Positions 42,012 to 51,425 of a stretch of DNA of 64,000 nt are shown here, in pieces (position 1 is the first letter of the stretch; each line of letters starts with the position of its first letter). The notes beneath the pieces are model-generated. The model saw nothing but the letters and a program-made list of their open reading frames with translations. It was not told the origin of the DNA and made no database searches. The DNA is from JAUSFM01 sp964343705. GTDB lineage: Archaea; Nanobdellota; Nanobdellia; Woesearchaeales; UBA12501. A program made the translations under genes and the position numbers. The stretch covers positions 186,001 through 250,000 of the forward strand of contig CAYFJX010000001.1 in assembly GCA_964343705.1 (NCBI GenBank), read 5' to 3'.

Positions 42012-45000
42012 CTATTCTAAGTTTTGTAGTAACTTCTGAACATGAGCATTACTAGGATCATGTTCTAAGTAGTTTTCATATGATGCTTTTGCAGCATTAT
42101 TTTCCCCTAGTGCTTGGTATGCTTTTGCTTGGAGAAGGTGTGCTGTCTTTAAAGCATTTTTATTGTCACTTGCTTCAGCAAGTTCTATTGCCTTACTTCC
42201 TCGTTCGATAGCTGCTTGATACTCTTGTTGTTTCATGTGCATCTTTGCCACACCAATTGGACCCCATGGGTTTTCTGGTGCTGCCCATGAGTAAATGTCA
42301 TAAGCAACAAGTGCTGCAGATGGCGTTTCTGACTCAGCTGCTGTTCGTGCTTGTTTAAGTGCAATACCTGCTAGATCTTTTTTAGTTAGGTAACCTGCTT
42401 CAACACATGATTCTAGCACAGCATATAATGAGTTTCGTTCATACATAGAGGGTGTATCTTCAGTCACACGTTCTACTTTTTCTTCTAAACTCCGTACATA
42501 TCCCACATGTTCTGTTAACCTATCTATCAATGCAGTAATAAGCATTGGAACTCCAAGGTCTTGGTTTTTGCTTGGAACTCCTTCAGTTTCTTGAGCATAG
42601 TCATCAATAATTTGTTGTAATACAGTAGGATCTTCAAACACACCGTCATGTGCTAAGTACATTATTACACCAATAAGCGCGTTCTTGTCGCTTGAGAGTA
42701 AATCAATAGTGTCACGCTGCTCTTGAAACTGTGCCTGTTGGTTGTCCATGCCTTCACGATATTGTATAGCGCTTCTAAATACTTTAGCATACTCGTCTCG
42801 ACCAGCTGTTTCATATAATTCAGCAATTTCAGTAATAGCTGCAGGGGTTGTATCCTTTTCAAAAACAACTGCTAAGTTGTTGACAAAGTCCTCAAATTCT
42901 GCAACTTGTGCTTCAAGGTAATCTTGAGAGCGTCCATTCTCACCTCTAACCCCATCTAATTCAGCTTGTGAAGATTGTAATTGCTCAGTAAGAGTGTAAT
43001 GTGCTTCCATAAGGTTAGCCAGGTTATTCAGGAATGGCTCAGCCAAAGGCATTTCAGAACCCCACCCAACTGATTCTTGTCGTAAATATTCAATAAGTTG
43101 TTTTGGTGTGCGCCCATCTTTTCTTGCGCGTTCTTCACTAAAGACTGTTAAGAGTGGCAAGATAGCTGTCCGTAGTAATTGATCATACCCTTGTGTTGTT
43201 TCCTGTTCACATTGACGACCGTGTTCTTGTTTTTCTCTTTCAGCTTCTTGGTAGGATGCAACTAATGTTTTTAGAACAATCGAGTGATTGTGCTGTCCTC
43301 TCTTTTTGTAGGCTTCAGCTTCTTTTTGAAGATCAGCAGCAGACGTACGTTGTGTGAGGTGGGTAGCAAGTACACCTAAGAATTGGTGGTGAGCTTGACC
43401 TTTGTCTTGCTCTGCTTTTTTCTCCGCTTCTAAATCTTCAACGTTACCTGAAAGTTCAGATTGTTCGCGAAGGTAATTCTCTCGTAGTAATGCAATTGCT
43501 GCAAACACACCTGCTGTATCTGAATGTCCTGCAGTTTGATAATTATCTCTGATTTCTATAATTCTGTCAACTGTAGTTGCTGTTGTAAGTGCTTCACCAA
43601 GATCTTCATATAGTCTTGCTGGTACTTGGTGAACTACTTGGATTTTCTCTGTTCGCTCGCCTCCTTCAGAAGCACCAGTAAGTTCTGCTACAGTCTGTTG
43701 AAGCGATTTTATAGCTTGCAATGCTGTTTTGTAATCAGCTTGATACCAATCCCAAAATTTACCAACAGACTGTTCATCCTTACGTGCCATCCTTAATTTA
43801 CTTACTTCATCTTGAGCAAGGGCTAACTCACGTGTTAAGTCTTGAACTTGTGTAACTACTTCTTTTGCTGCTGCTTCTGATGAGTGTTTAAGTGCACCTA
43901 ACTCATCTGATTTAGCAGCTATAGCACCATCAAGCTTTTCAGCTCTATCTGCAAGCGTTTGTATTTCATCATCCATTGCAAGAAGTAAGTCTGGCTTGTT
44001 TCCATGTTGCTCAAGGAGACTTCGCAGTACTCTATTCTCTGCCTGTGCTGCTTGTAAGTCATACACTGTTCTAGGTAGTTGATTGTGTGTGTTTCCACCA
44101 TAGTCAACATCAAGTTTGTCATTGCCTCTCCAGTGGAGCGTTTTCCCTATATGGGTTGGACGGGCAAGATTTGCTCGTACATAAATAACTGAAATATCAT
44201 CTTTTCCTTGTAGTTTGTGAAATTCTTCAAGCCATTGCTGTTCAATACCCTCATTGATTTGGTCAATCACTGCGGTATCTGGATCGTGGCCATTGCTACG
44301 TAGCCAGTCTGTAATCGCTATTTCATCAAGTTGTTCTAGTGGCTTGCCATACTCTCTTTCCATTCGTGCAAAAATACTTGGTGTATCTGATATCCACTTG
44401 TGTATTTGATGAGGTTGCATGTCCTCGAATAGTTTACCATATTCTGTTTCAAGCATTTTTTGTGCTTGCTCACTTTGTTTTGCCCAGGTAACAATCTCTG
44501 GACGAGACATGTCAACAAACTTTTTTCCATATCTTCGTTCTAGCATGTCAACTGGTCTTTGATATTCTTGAATAAGTAGTTCTCTTCGCTTGAGTGATTG
44601 GAAATTTATCCATGCAGCCTCTCCCACACCACCTTTTTGAGGATCATAAGGTGTATTTGCTGCTGTATGAATGGTGTCTGCTACAACTTGAGGTTGAACT
44701 GTATAATCAATACCAAGCTTTTTCATTTTTTTATACAAATCCCATGTAACTTGCCCAAGTGCTAACTGAATATCATAAATTCCAAGGAAAGCAGAACCAT
44801 CAGATCTTATTACTAAATCAGAATCATGTGGAGTTACAGTACAGGTGACATCGAAACTCTTGTCCATACCAAGTGCCCGTACCATTTTGCTGCTGTGCCT
44901 GTAGAGTTCTGCGTCAAGACTGTCAACAAAGCCACGTCGCATACGTTGTAGTTCAGTGTAGTGCACTCCTTGAAGCATGCCACCATTTCTTTTCAATGCA

Positions 45001-45614
45001 GTAATCACATTGTTAAACTGTGCATCAGTAAATTCTTTCACTTGATTCAAGAGCGATTCTTCTTGTGCTACAAGTTGTGGGTTTAAACTTAAAGTTCCTG
45101 ACTGAGTAATACCCTGTTCATTATCCTTTAATTCCTGTGCATCAGATTTGTCTGCTATCCGTACTTTATACAATTGACTATCACCCACATGCACATGGAA
45201 TAAATGGCCACCTGCAATAACTGCAAGTTCAAGAGTGCTATTCATTCCTTGTCGTTCAGGATGATCTTCATCATGTGAAAGTTCATAGATACGTTCGTTT
45301 GCTTGGAGAATTTCGTTTTCCATATGTCGTTTGAGTTCATGACGATTAAGCTCATTATCAAAATAGTCTTGTGGCTTTTGTGCAACCCATACTGCGATCC
45401 GTTCCACTGCAGCTATTGCTTCTTTGCTAGCGTATTGTCCGCCATTGTGTCCTTCGCCACCAAGTCCATCAGCGACTGCAAACACACCTGTTTCAGGACT
45501 GACAAAAATACTATCTTCACTTACTGATTTTCCAGTTACTGCCTTTCTGCTTCCAATAGAAGTAGCTACTCCAACAAGAGTATCCAATGTTCCGTTGCTT
45601 TGTAGGGATGTCAT
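42012..45614 (-). CDS. Giant PP2C phosphatase with coiled coils and TPR tail
   Basis: The 1200-residue protein starts with a PP2C-type Ser/Thr phosphatase. Visible motifs are VSEDSIFVSPETGVFAVADG then LGG (49-53), HVHVGDSQLYKVR, DLVIRSDGSAFLGI and a late KDDISVIYV, giving the metal Asp residues. A large insertion (about 200-480) separates the third and last motifs. Long coiled coils (about 560-1030) and a C-terminal TPR segment (about 1050-1195) follow. The start at 45614 is preferred; GTATATTT lies about 45-55 nt upstream. It leads a three-gene operon. No protein kinase is in the window, though PP2C/vWA/kinase sets are known in bacteria. Confidence 0.82.
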   Translation of the reverse strand: MTSLQSNGTLDTLVGVATSIGSRKAVTGKSVSEDSIFVSPETGVFAVADGLGGEGHNGGQYASKEAIAAVERIAVWVAQKPQDYFDNELNRHELKRHMENEILQANERIYELSHDEDHPERQGMNSTLELAVIAGGHLFHVHVGDSQLYKVRIADKSDAQELKDNEQGITQSGTLSLNPQLVAQEESLLNQVKEFTDAQFNNVITALKRNGGMLQGVHYTELQRMRRGFVDSLDAELYRHSSKMVRALGMDKSFDVTCTVTPHDSDLVIRSDGSAFLGIYDIQLALGQVTWDLYKKMKKLGIDYTVQPQVVADTIHTAANTPYDPQKGGVGEAAWINFQSLKRRELLIQEYQRPVDMLERRYGKKFVDMSRPEIVTWAKQSEQAQKMLETEYGKLFEDMQPHQIHKWISDTPSIFARMEREYGKPLEQLDEIAITDWLRSNGHDPDTAVIDQINEGIEQQWLEEFHKLQGKDDISVIYVRANLARPTHIGKTLHWRGNDKLDVDYGGNTHNQLPRTVYDLQAAQAENRVLRSLLEQHGNKPDLLLAMDDEIQTLADRAEKLDGAIAAKSDELGALKHSSEAAAKEVVTQVQDLTRELALAQDEVSKLRMARKDEQSVGKFWDWYQADYKTALQAIKSLQQTVAELTGASEGGERTEKIQVVHQVPARLYEDLGEALTTATTVDRIIEIRDNYQTAGHSDTAGVFAAIALLRENYLREQSELSGNVEDLEAEKKAEQDKGQAHHQFLGVLATHLTQRTSAADLQKEAEAYKKRGQHNHSIVLKTLVASYQEAEREKQEHGRQCEQETTQGYDQLLRTAILPLLTVFSEERARKDGRTPKQLIEYLRQESVGWGSEMPLAEPFLNNLANLMEAHYTLTEQLQSSQAELDGVRGENGRSQDYLEAQVAEFEDFVNNLAVVFEKDTTPAAITEIAELYETAGRDEYAKVFRSAIQYREGMDNQQAQFQEQRDTIDLLSSDKNALIGVIMYLAHDGVFEDPTVLQQIIDDYAQETEGVPSKNQDLGVPMLITALIDRLTEHVGYVRSLEEKVERVTEDTPSMYERNSLYAVLESCVEAGYLTKKDLAGIALKQARTAAESETPSAALVAYDIYSWAAPENPWGPIGVAKMHMKQQEYQAAIERGSKAIELAEASDNKNALKTAHLLQAKAYQALGENNAAKASYENYLEHDPSNAHVQKLLQNLE

Positions 45615-45969
45615 TTTGTAGGTATTACTGCACTGAAGGATGTGAATTACATCATCCCAAATATACGTCCCAGAAAACACTCAGCACAAGCGTTTTTCTA
45701 GGGTTTTACCCCATCCTCATCCCCTTTTGTTTTGAGTACTTTATTTGGTTTAATCTGCGTTTTGTATGGTCAACTACTATTTAAACCTTTGTATGTGGCA
45801 TTACCCTTCAGTGAGAACAAAAAACAACACAAAACCAAAAGCCTTAAATATAACCTGGCGTTTACCTTAAGTCAACAAGATGGGTGGTGATGGAGTATAG
45901 ATATCTTTTTATCCTCTGTACCCACGCAAATGATAATAAGAGACATTATGACCCTATCGACGTGATACC
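45615..45969. promoter_or_regulatory. Divergent promoter region between the PP2C operon and cdc48
   Basis: On the plus strand, AAGCCTTAAATATAACC (about 45839-45855) is a TATA box for cdc48, giving a leader of about 95 nt. That leader contains a six-codon frame MGGDGV (45880-45900) near the expected 5' end. On the minus strand, GTATATTT (about 45659-45668) serves the PP2C gene. CTATTTAAACC at about 45776 could be another plus-strand TATA. No gene is seen in the gap. Confidence 0.5.
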
Positions 45970-48246
45970 ATGCCAAAAGTACTGAACCTCAAAGTTGCTG
46001 AAGCAATCCAGGATGATGTTAACAAAGGTATTGTTAGAATAGACTCTAAACTCATGGGAGAAATAGGGGTAAAATCTGGCGATATTGTTGAAATCATAGG
46101 TGAACGTAACACTGTTGGCATAGCAGATCGAGCTTATCCAGGAGATATTGGATTAAATATCATTCGTATGGATGGAATTCTACGACGAAACGCAAAAACA
46201 GGTATTGGAGAAATTGTCAAAATTAACAAAGTCACTGTTGAAGAAGCAAAACGTATTGTTATTGCACCTGCCCGCAAAGGCATTCGAATCAGCGCACCAC
46301 CAAACGCGTTCAGACAAAGCCTACTTGGCAGAGCTGTTACCAAGGGAGACATAATCTCTTTGGGTGGAGCACGTAGACGGCACAGAACAATGTCTGGTCA
46401 CCCACTTTTTGATGATTTATTTTCAAGTCTAGAAGATAACATGATGAGTGGCTTTCCTTTTGGAGATATCAAATTTATTGTTGTTGAAAGTAACCCAAAA
46501 AAACCAGTTATAATCACTGATCAAACTGAAGTTGTTCTTAATCCACAAAGTGTACAAGTAAAAGAGGAAAGTGTACCAGAAGTTACCTATGAAGATATTG
46601 GAGGATTGCAAGAAGAAATCAAAAAAATTAGGGAAATGGTGGAATTACCGCTGAAACACCCGGAAATATTTGAGCGTTTAGGAATTGAAGCGCCAAAAGG
46701 TGTATTACTTAATGGGCCGCCTGGAACAGGAAAGACCCTACTTGCAAAAGCAGTGGCAAACGAAACTAATGCTAATTTTATTCTTATCAATGGACCTGAA
46801 GTCATGAGTAAATTTTATGGGCAGTCAGAAGAAAATCTACGAAAAAAGTTTGAAGACGCTGAAAAGAATGCCCCTTCAATTATTTTTATTGATGAGATTG
46901 ACGCTATTGCAATTAAACGTGAAGAATCCAGAGGAGAAGTTGAACGACGTGTTGTTGCACAACTACTCAGTCTAATGGATGGCCTAAAAAGCAGAGGTAA
47001 AGTAGTAGTCATTGCAGCGACTAACATCCCTGACCAAATTGACCCTGCTCTTCGACGACCTGGACGATTTGATAGAGAGATTGAAATCGGGGTTCCTGAC
47101 AAAGCTGGTCGTCTTAACATACTAAAAATTCACACACGAAACATGCCGCTTAAAGAGGTCAAGCTTGAACAAATAGCTGAAGTCACTTATGGTTTTGTTG
47201 GTGCTGACCTGGCAGCGCTTGCAAAGGAAACAGCAATGATTGTCTTACGTAAAGTACTTCCTGAACTTAGTTTGAAAGAAGAAAAAGAAATTCCCAAGGA
47301 ACTTTTGGAAAGACTTATGATTGCCCATGAAGATTTTATGGATGCTCTGAAAGTAGTGCGTCCATCAGCAATGCGAGAAGTACTTGTTGAAGTACCAAAC
47401 ATACACTGGGATGATGTTGGCGGGCATGAAGATGTAAAACAAGAACTTAAAGAAGCTGTTGAATGGCCCCTAAAAAACCCTGACGCTTTTGGTAGGTTAG
47501 GCATTGAACCACCAAGAGGAATATTACTCTACGGGCCACCTGGAACTGGAAAAACAATGCTTGCAAAAGCAGTAGCAAACGAAAGTGATGCAAATTTTAT
47601 CCTGGTAAAAGGTCCTGAACTCCTATCAAGATGGGTTGGAGAAAGTGAGAAAGCTGTCAGAGAAGTATTCAAAAAAGCACGTCAAACAAGCCCAACAATT
47701 ATTTTCTTTGATGAAATAGACTCTCTTGCTCCACGACGAGGAGCGGGTGGAGATAGCAATGTTACAGAACGTGTAGTAAACCAACTCCTCACTGAGATGG
47801 ATGGTCTTGAAGAAATGCATGATGTGGTTGTAGTAGCAGCAACAAATAGACCTGACATCATTGACACTGCATTGCTCAGGCCGGGTAGATTTGATAGAAT
47901 AATCATGACTCATGTACCTGATGAAGGAATGAGAAAACGCATATTTGAAGTGCACACAAAAAACATGCCCCTCTTACCAGATGTTGACCTGGCAAAACTT
48001 GCCTCACTCACAGAAAATTATGTTGGTGCAGACATTGAAGCAGTTTGTCGAGAAGCTGCAATACTTAGTTTAAGAGCAGATATTGCTGCGACAAAGGTTG
48101 GCATGCCTCATTTTGAAGGAGCATTAGATAAAGTCAAGCCAAGTGTAACTAAGGAAATTGAAAAAGCGTATGAAGAATTACAAGACAAGTTCAAGGCAGC
48201 TCGTGCTCGACAGCTTGCCATGGAAAAACCCAATTATTTTGGTTAG
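45970..48246 (+). CDS. cdc48: Cdc48/VAT-type AAA+ ATPase with two rings
   Basis: The 758-residue unfoldase has the Cdc48 N-domain (double-psi barrel, LKVAEAIQDDVNKGIVRID; residues 1-185) and D1 and D2 AAA domains. Each has Walker A GPPGTGKT and Walker B (IIFIDEIDAI and IIFFDEIDSL), and the second-region arginine fingers are in ALRRPGRFDRE and LLRPGRFDR. It extracts and unfolds proteins for degradation, including by proteasomes where present. The tail ends NYFG, so the canonical HbYX docking end is not obvious. Confidence 0.93.
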   Translation: MPKVLNLKVAEAIQDDVNKGIVRIDSKLMGEIGVKSGDIVEIIGERNTVGIADRAYPGDIGLNIIRMDGILRRNAKTGIGEIVKINKVTVEEAKRIVIAPARKGIRISAPPNAFRQSLLGRAVTKGDIISLGGARRRHRTMSGHPLFDDLFSSLEDNMMSGFPFGDIKFIVVESNPKKPVIITDQTEVVLNPQSVQVKEESVPEVTYEDIGGLQEEIKKIREMVELPLKHPEIFERLGIEAPKGVLLNGPPGTGKTLLAKAVANETNANFILINGPEVMSKFYGQSEENLRKKFEDAEKNAPSIIFIDEIDAIAIKREESRGEVERRVVAQLLSLMDGLKSRGKVVVIAATNIPDQIDPALRRPGRFDREIEIGVPDKAGRLNILKIHTRNMPLKEVKLEQIAEVTYGFVGADLAALAKETAMIVLRKVLPELSLKEEKEIPKELLERLMIAHEDFMDALKVVRPSAMREVLVEVPNIHWDDVGGHEDVKQELKEAVEWPLKNPDAFGRLGIEPPRGILLYGPPGTGKTMLAKAVANESDANFILVKGPELLSRWVGESEKAVREVFKKARQTSPTIIFFDEIDSLAPRRGAGGDSNVTERVVNQLLTEMDGLEEMHDVVVVAATNRPDIIDTALLRPGRFDRIIMTHVPDEGMRKRIFEVHTKNMPLLPDVDLAKLASLTENYVGADIEAVCREAAILSLRADIAATKVGMPHFEGALDKVKPSVTKEIEKAYEELQDKFKAARARQLAMEKPNYFG

Positions 48247-48277
48247 GCAAGGGACATATTTCTAAATTAAAGTTGTC

Positions 48278-48470
48278 ATCTGACTTTTTGTAAGCTAATA
48301 AGGAGCGGCAAGTTCTACAAAATCAAAGAATATTTTAATTGCACAGATAGTGCAGCCAAAGGCTGTTTAATCCGCGCCGGAACTCGGCGCGGTTAGAACT
48401 GTGCAATATCAGATTGGATTATGAAACAGCCCAGGCTGAAACTTATTTTGCTTATCTTAAATCAGCTTTT
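48278..48470 (+). repeat. Dispersed structured repeat, copy C
   Basis: It is nearly identical to copy B in the first 30 nt and in the core GC hairpin CCGCGCCG-GAACT-CGGCGCGG, with outer stem GCACAG/CTGTGC. The small hairpin is CAGCC-AAA-GGCTG here. Downstream AAACAGCCCAGGCTGAAAC aligns with the CCCTGCTT block. It lies between cdc48 and gatD and covers the false N-terminal extension (48421-48537) of the gatD frame. Confidence 0.85.
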
Positions 48471-48537
48471 CTGGCAACAACTTTTTTATCTCATTAACAG
48501 GACAAACTTAATAAAGCAGTATAGAATTAGCAATAAC

Positions 48538-49875
48538 ATGACAAAAGCAGAACCTGGCGACCATGTCCTTATTGAAACTAAGACAAAGAAAGGCAAGACA
48601 AAAGAAATAGAAGGCGTCCTCATGCCTACTGAAGATGATGCTCACACATTTGTAAAACTTTCAAGCGGGTACAACATCGGGATTGAAAACAAGAACATTA
48701 TCAAAATTAAGCAAACAGAAAAAGGCAAAGATACAAACAGTGAAGTACACTGTATAAGTGATCACCCTGACCTGCCAACAATCTCAATCCTGCATACCGG
48801 GGGAACTATCGCATCAAAGGTTGACTACAGAACAGGAGGAGTAACCTCACGATTTGGGGCTGAAGAGCTTATTTGTCTTTTTCCTGAGCTGCAAAAATTT
48901 GGAAACATTAAATCAAGGCTTGTAAGTAACATGTGGTCTGATGACTTACGATTTGGTCACATTGCAAAAATTGCAAAAGCAGTCCAAGAGGAAATAAAAA
49001 AGAACAACCCAAAAGGAATTATTGTGGGCATGGGAACTGATAACCTTGCAGTTGCTGCTGCTGGTCTTGCATTTGTACTTGAAAAAATTTCAATTCCAGT
49101 TATTCTTGTTGGCGCCCAACGCAGTTCAGACAGGGGAAGTAGTGACGCAGGTATGAATCTTATCTGCGCTACTCGATTTATTGCAGAAACTAATTTTACA
49201 GGAGTTGCACTGTGCATGCATACAAAGAGTAGTGATACACAATGTTCCATTCTACCTGCATGTAAAACAAAAAAACTGCATACATCACGAAGAGATGCAT
49301 TTCAAGCAATAAATGCAAAAGAGATTGCACGTGTTGACTATGAAACTGGAGATATAGAACTGATCTCTACATGGAAAAACAAGCAGGATCCTGTTGGTCA
49401 AAAAGAGCTCTCTATCAAACCTAATTTTGAGGACCGGGTTGGAATTCTTAAAGTACATGTGAATCTGCAACCAGAACAAATTCACGCATTTGAAACATTC
49501 AGAGGATTGATTATTGAAGGAACAGGACTGGGACAAACTCCTCTTGAAGTGCTTGATGACGAGAGTAAAGTACATGAAAAAATCAGAAAGGAATTTGAAC
49601 ACCTCGCAAAAAAAGGCGTGATCATGGTTATGACATCAAATTGTGTCTTTGGTAAAGTTAACATGAATGTGTACAGTAGGGGAAGAGATTTACAAAAGAT
49701 AGGAGTCATTCCAGGAGATGACATGCTGAGTGAGACAGCACTTGTTAAACTTGCATGGCTACTGGGTAACTACCCAAAGGAACAGGTGCCTGAATACATA
49801 CGGAAGAACCTACGGGGGGAACTAGGAGACCGTACAGAGTATGAAGAAGGATTTGTACATGGCGAAGATACTTAA
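48538..49875 (+). CDS. gatD: Glutamyl-tRNA(Gln) amidotransferase subunit D
   Basis: The 445-residue asparaginase-like subunit releases ammonia from glutamine (or asparagine) for GatE. An N-terminal beta domain (GDHVLIETKTKKGKTKEIEG) distinguishes GatD from plain asparaginases. Catalytic threonines are in SILHTGGTIASKVDYRTGG and IIVGMGTDNLAVAAAG; the conserved Lys/Asp region is GAQRSSDRGSSDAG. The start at 48538 matches the family; the frame upstream reads through repeat C. The archaea-specific transamidation route makes Gln-tRNA. Confidence 0.9.
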   Translation: MTKAEPGDHVLIETKTKKGKTKEIEGVLMPTEDDAHTFVKLSSGYNIGIENKNIIKIKQTEKGKDTNSEVHCISDHPDLPTISILHTGGTIASKVDYRTGGVTSRFGAEELICLFPELQKFGNIKSRLVSNMWSDDLRFGHIAKIAKAVQEEIKKNNPKGIIVGMGTDNLAVAAAGLAFVLEKISIPVILVGAQRSSDRGSSDAGMNLICATRFIAETNFTGVALCMHTKSSDTQCSILPACKTKKLHTSRRDAFQAINAKEIARVDYETGDIELISTWKNKQDPVGQKELSIKPNFEDRVGILKVHVNLQPEQIHAFETFRGLIIEGTGLGQTPLEVLDDESKVHEKIRKEFEHLAKKGVIMVMTSNCVFGKVNMNVYSRGRDLQKIGVIPGDDMLSETALVKLAWLLGNYPKEQVPEYIRKNLRGELGDRTEYEEGFVHGEDT

Positions 49876-49908
49876 ACAAGTACTAAACCACCTTACACAA
49901 TTAACACA

Positions 49909-51333
49909 ATGATAGACTATTCAGAGTTGGGGCTGAAGATGGGCTTAGAGGTTCATCAACAAATCGAAGGACGTAAGCTATTCTGCAATTGTCCCACTAC
50001 AATACGAAAGGACAAGCCAGACTTTGAAGTAGTTAGACGACTACGAACAGCGTCAGGAGAAACAGGGGCAGTAGATGTTGCAGCTCGCCATGAAGCTGAA
50101 AAAGGAAAACAGTTTACCTACCAAGGTTATGATGATACTACTTGCTTGCTTGAATTAGATGAACAACCCCCCAATGCAGTAAATGCAGAAGCATTAAAAA
50201 TTTGCTTGCAAGTTTGTAAACTCCTTAATTGTGAAATTGTTGATGCAGTTCAGTTTATGAGAAAAACAGTTGTTGATGGTAGTAATACTTCAGGATTTCA
50301 ACGAACAGCCTTGGTTGGTGTTGATGGTTGGATTGAGGTTGATGGGAAAAAAATTGGTGTTGATAGTGTGTGTCTTGAAGAAGAAGCTTGCCAAGTTGTT
50401 GAAAGGACAGACAACCATGACATATATAATTTGTCTAGGCTTGGAATTCCCCTTATTGAAATTGCAACAGCCCCTGATATTAATGATCCTGAAGAGTGTA
50501 AAAAAGCAGCTTTACAGCTTGGCATGATTTTACGAAGTGTGCCTGGGATGAGAAGAGGCATTGGTAGTATCAGACAAGATGTGAACCTCTCCATAAAAAA
50601 AGGGTACAGAGTGGAAGTAAAAGGATTCCAAGAAGTAAAAAGCATTCCCCAAGTTTCTATTAATGAAATGCATAGGCAACTTGATGAAGCTAAGGCAGGC
50701 AAAAAAGGCGAGCCGCATGTGCGTAAAGCTGAACCAGATGGAAGCACAAGCTTCTTGCGGCCAATGCCTGGTGCTGCACGTATGTATCCTGAAACTGATG
50801 TAAGAATCGTAGTACCTGGTGACGTAAATGTAGAAGATGTAAAATTATTAAGTGTAAAAGTTGATGAATTAAAAGAACTAGGCCTAGGCAAGGATCTTGC
50901 AGACAAGATTGCAAAGTCAGGCAAAGATGAACTTCTACTAGAAATAAAAAAGGAGTGCAAAGGCATTAAGTCAGCATTTATTGCTGAAACCTTAGTAAGT
51001 TACATCCCAGAAATACTGCGAAGCCATAAGCCTGCTGACCCATCAAAAATAAAAGACTCGCACATCAAAGAAATCTTTGGTGCACTTGAAAAAGGAAGCA
51101 TTGCAAAAGATTCAGTTATGGCTCTATTAGTTGATATTGCTAAGGGAGAGGGCATGGATCTTGCAAAGTATGGCATGATGTCAGATAAGGAGCTTGAAGT
51201 TGCGATTAAAGAAATTCTCAAAGAATCCGAAGGTGTGGCCTTCAAGGCATTGATTGGTAAGGCAATGGGCAAGCTCAAAGGCAAGGCTGATGCTCAAAAG
51301 GTCATTGCCATGTTAAAGAAGCTGAGTTCGTAA
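49909..51333 (+). CDS. gatE: Glutamyl-tRNA(Gln) amidotransferase subunit E lacking the insertion domain
   Basis: GatE activates Glu-tRNA(Gln) with ATP and amidates it. Family stretches are LGLKMGLEVHQQIEGRKLFC, CNCPTT (zinc-site-like Cys pair), FQRTALVGVDGWI, VCLEEEACQV, GIPLIEIATAP, IRQDVNLSIK, KGFQEVKSIPQ, and LRPMPGAARMYPETD. After KGFQEV the chain goes almost directly to LRPMPGAARMYPETD, so the AspRS-like insertion of about 130 residues typical of GatE is missing. The 474 residues equal GatB in length. A helical and YqeY-like tail domain is present at the C-terminus. It follows gatD by 33 nt. Confidence 0.88.
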   Translation: MIDYSELGLKMGLEVHQQIEGRKLFCNCPTTIRKDKPDFEVVRRLRTASGETGAVDVAARHEAEKGKQFTYQGYDDTTCLLELDEQPPNAVNAEALKICLQVCKLLNCEIVDAVQFMRKTVVDGSNTSGFQRTALVGVDGWIEVDGKKIGVDSVCLEEEACQVVERTDNHDIYNLSRLGIPLIEIATAPDINDPEECKKAALQLGMILRSVPGMRRGIGSIRQDVNLSIKKGYRVEVKGFQEVKSIPQVSINEMHRQLDEAKAGKKGEPHVRKAEPDGSTSFLRPMPGAARMYPETDVRIVVPGDVNVEDVKLLSVKVDELKELGLGKDLADKIAKSGKDELLLEIKKECKGIKSAFIAETLVSYIPEILRSHKPADPSKIKDSHIKEIFGALEKGSIAKDSVMALLVDIAKGEGMDLAKYGMMSDKELEVAIKEILKESEGVAFKALIGKAMGKLKGKADAQKVIAMLKKLSS

Positions 51334-51357
51334 CCACTTGTTAATGAGTACAAAAAC

Positions 51358-51371
51358 GAAAGGTTTATATA
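51358..51371 (+). promoter_or_regulatory. BRE/TATA promoter for the gene at 51426
   Basis: GAAAGGTTTATATA is identical to the boxes at 19166 and 37633. It predicts a start of transcription near 51395 and a short leader with GAGGAACC before the ATG. Confidence 0.72.
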
Positions 51372-51425
51372 GTAGTAGTTGTTTAGGGAAAAATATAAGT
51401 ACTAAATAATATAGAGGAACCATAA

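Noticed and set aside
38874..45614. A classic TerY-P phosphorylation triad
   Set aside because: PP2C and vWA are present but no protein kinase is found in the window, and the third gene is a TPR protein.
48421..48537. N-terminal extension of the gatD frame
   Set aside because: It is the downstream part of repeat copy C read by chance in frame; the GatD family start is the ATG at 48538.
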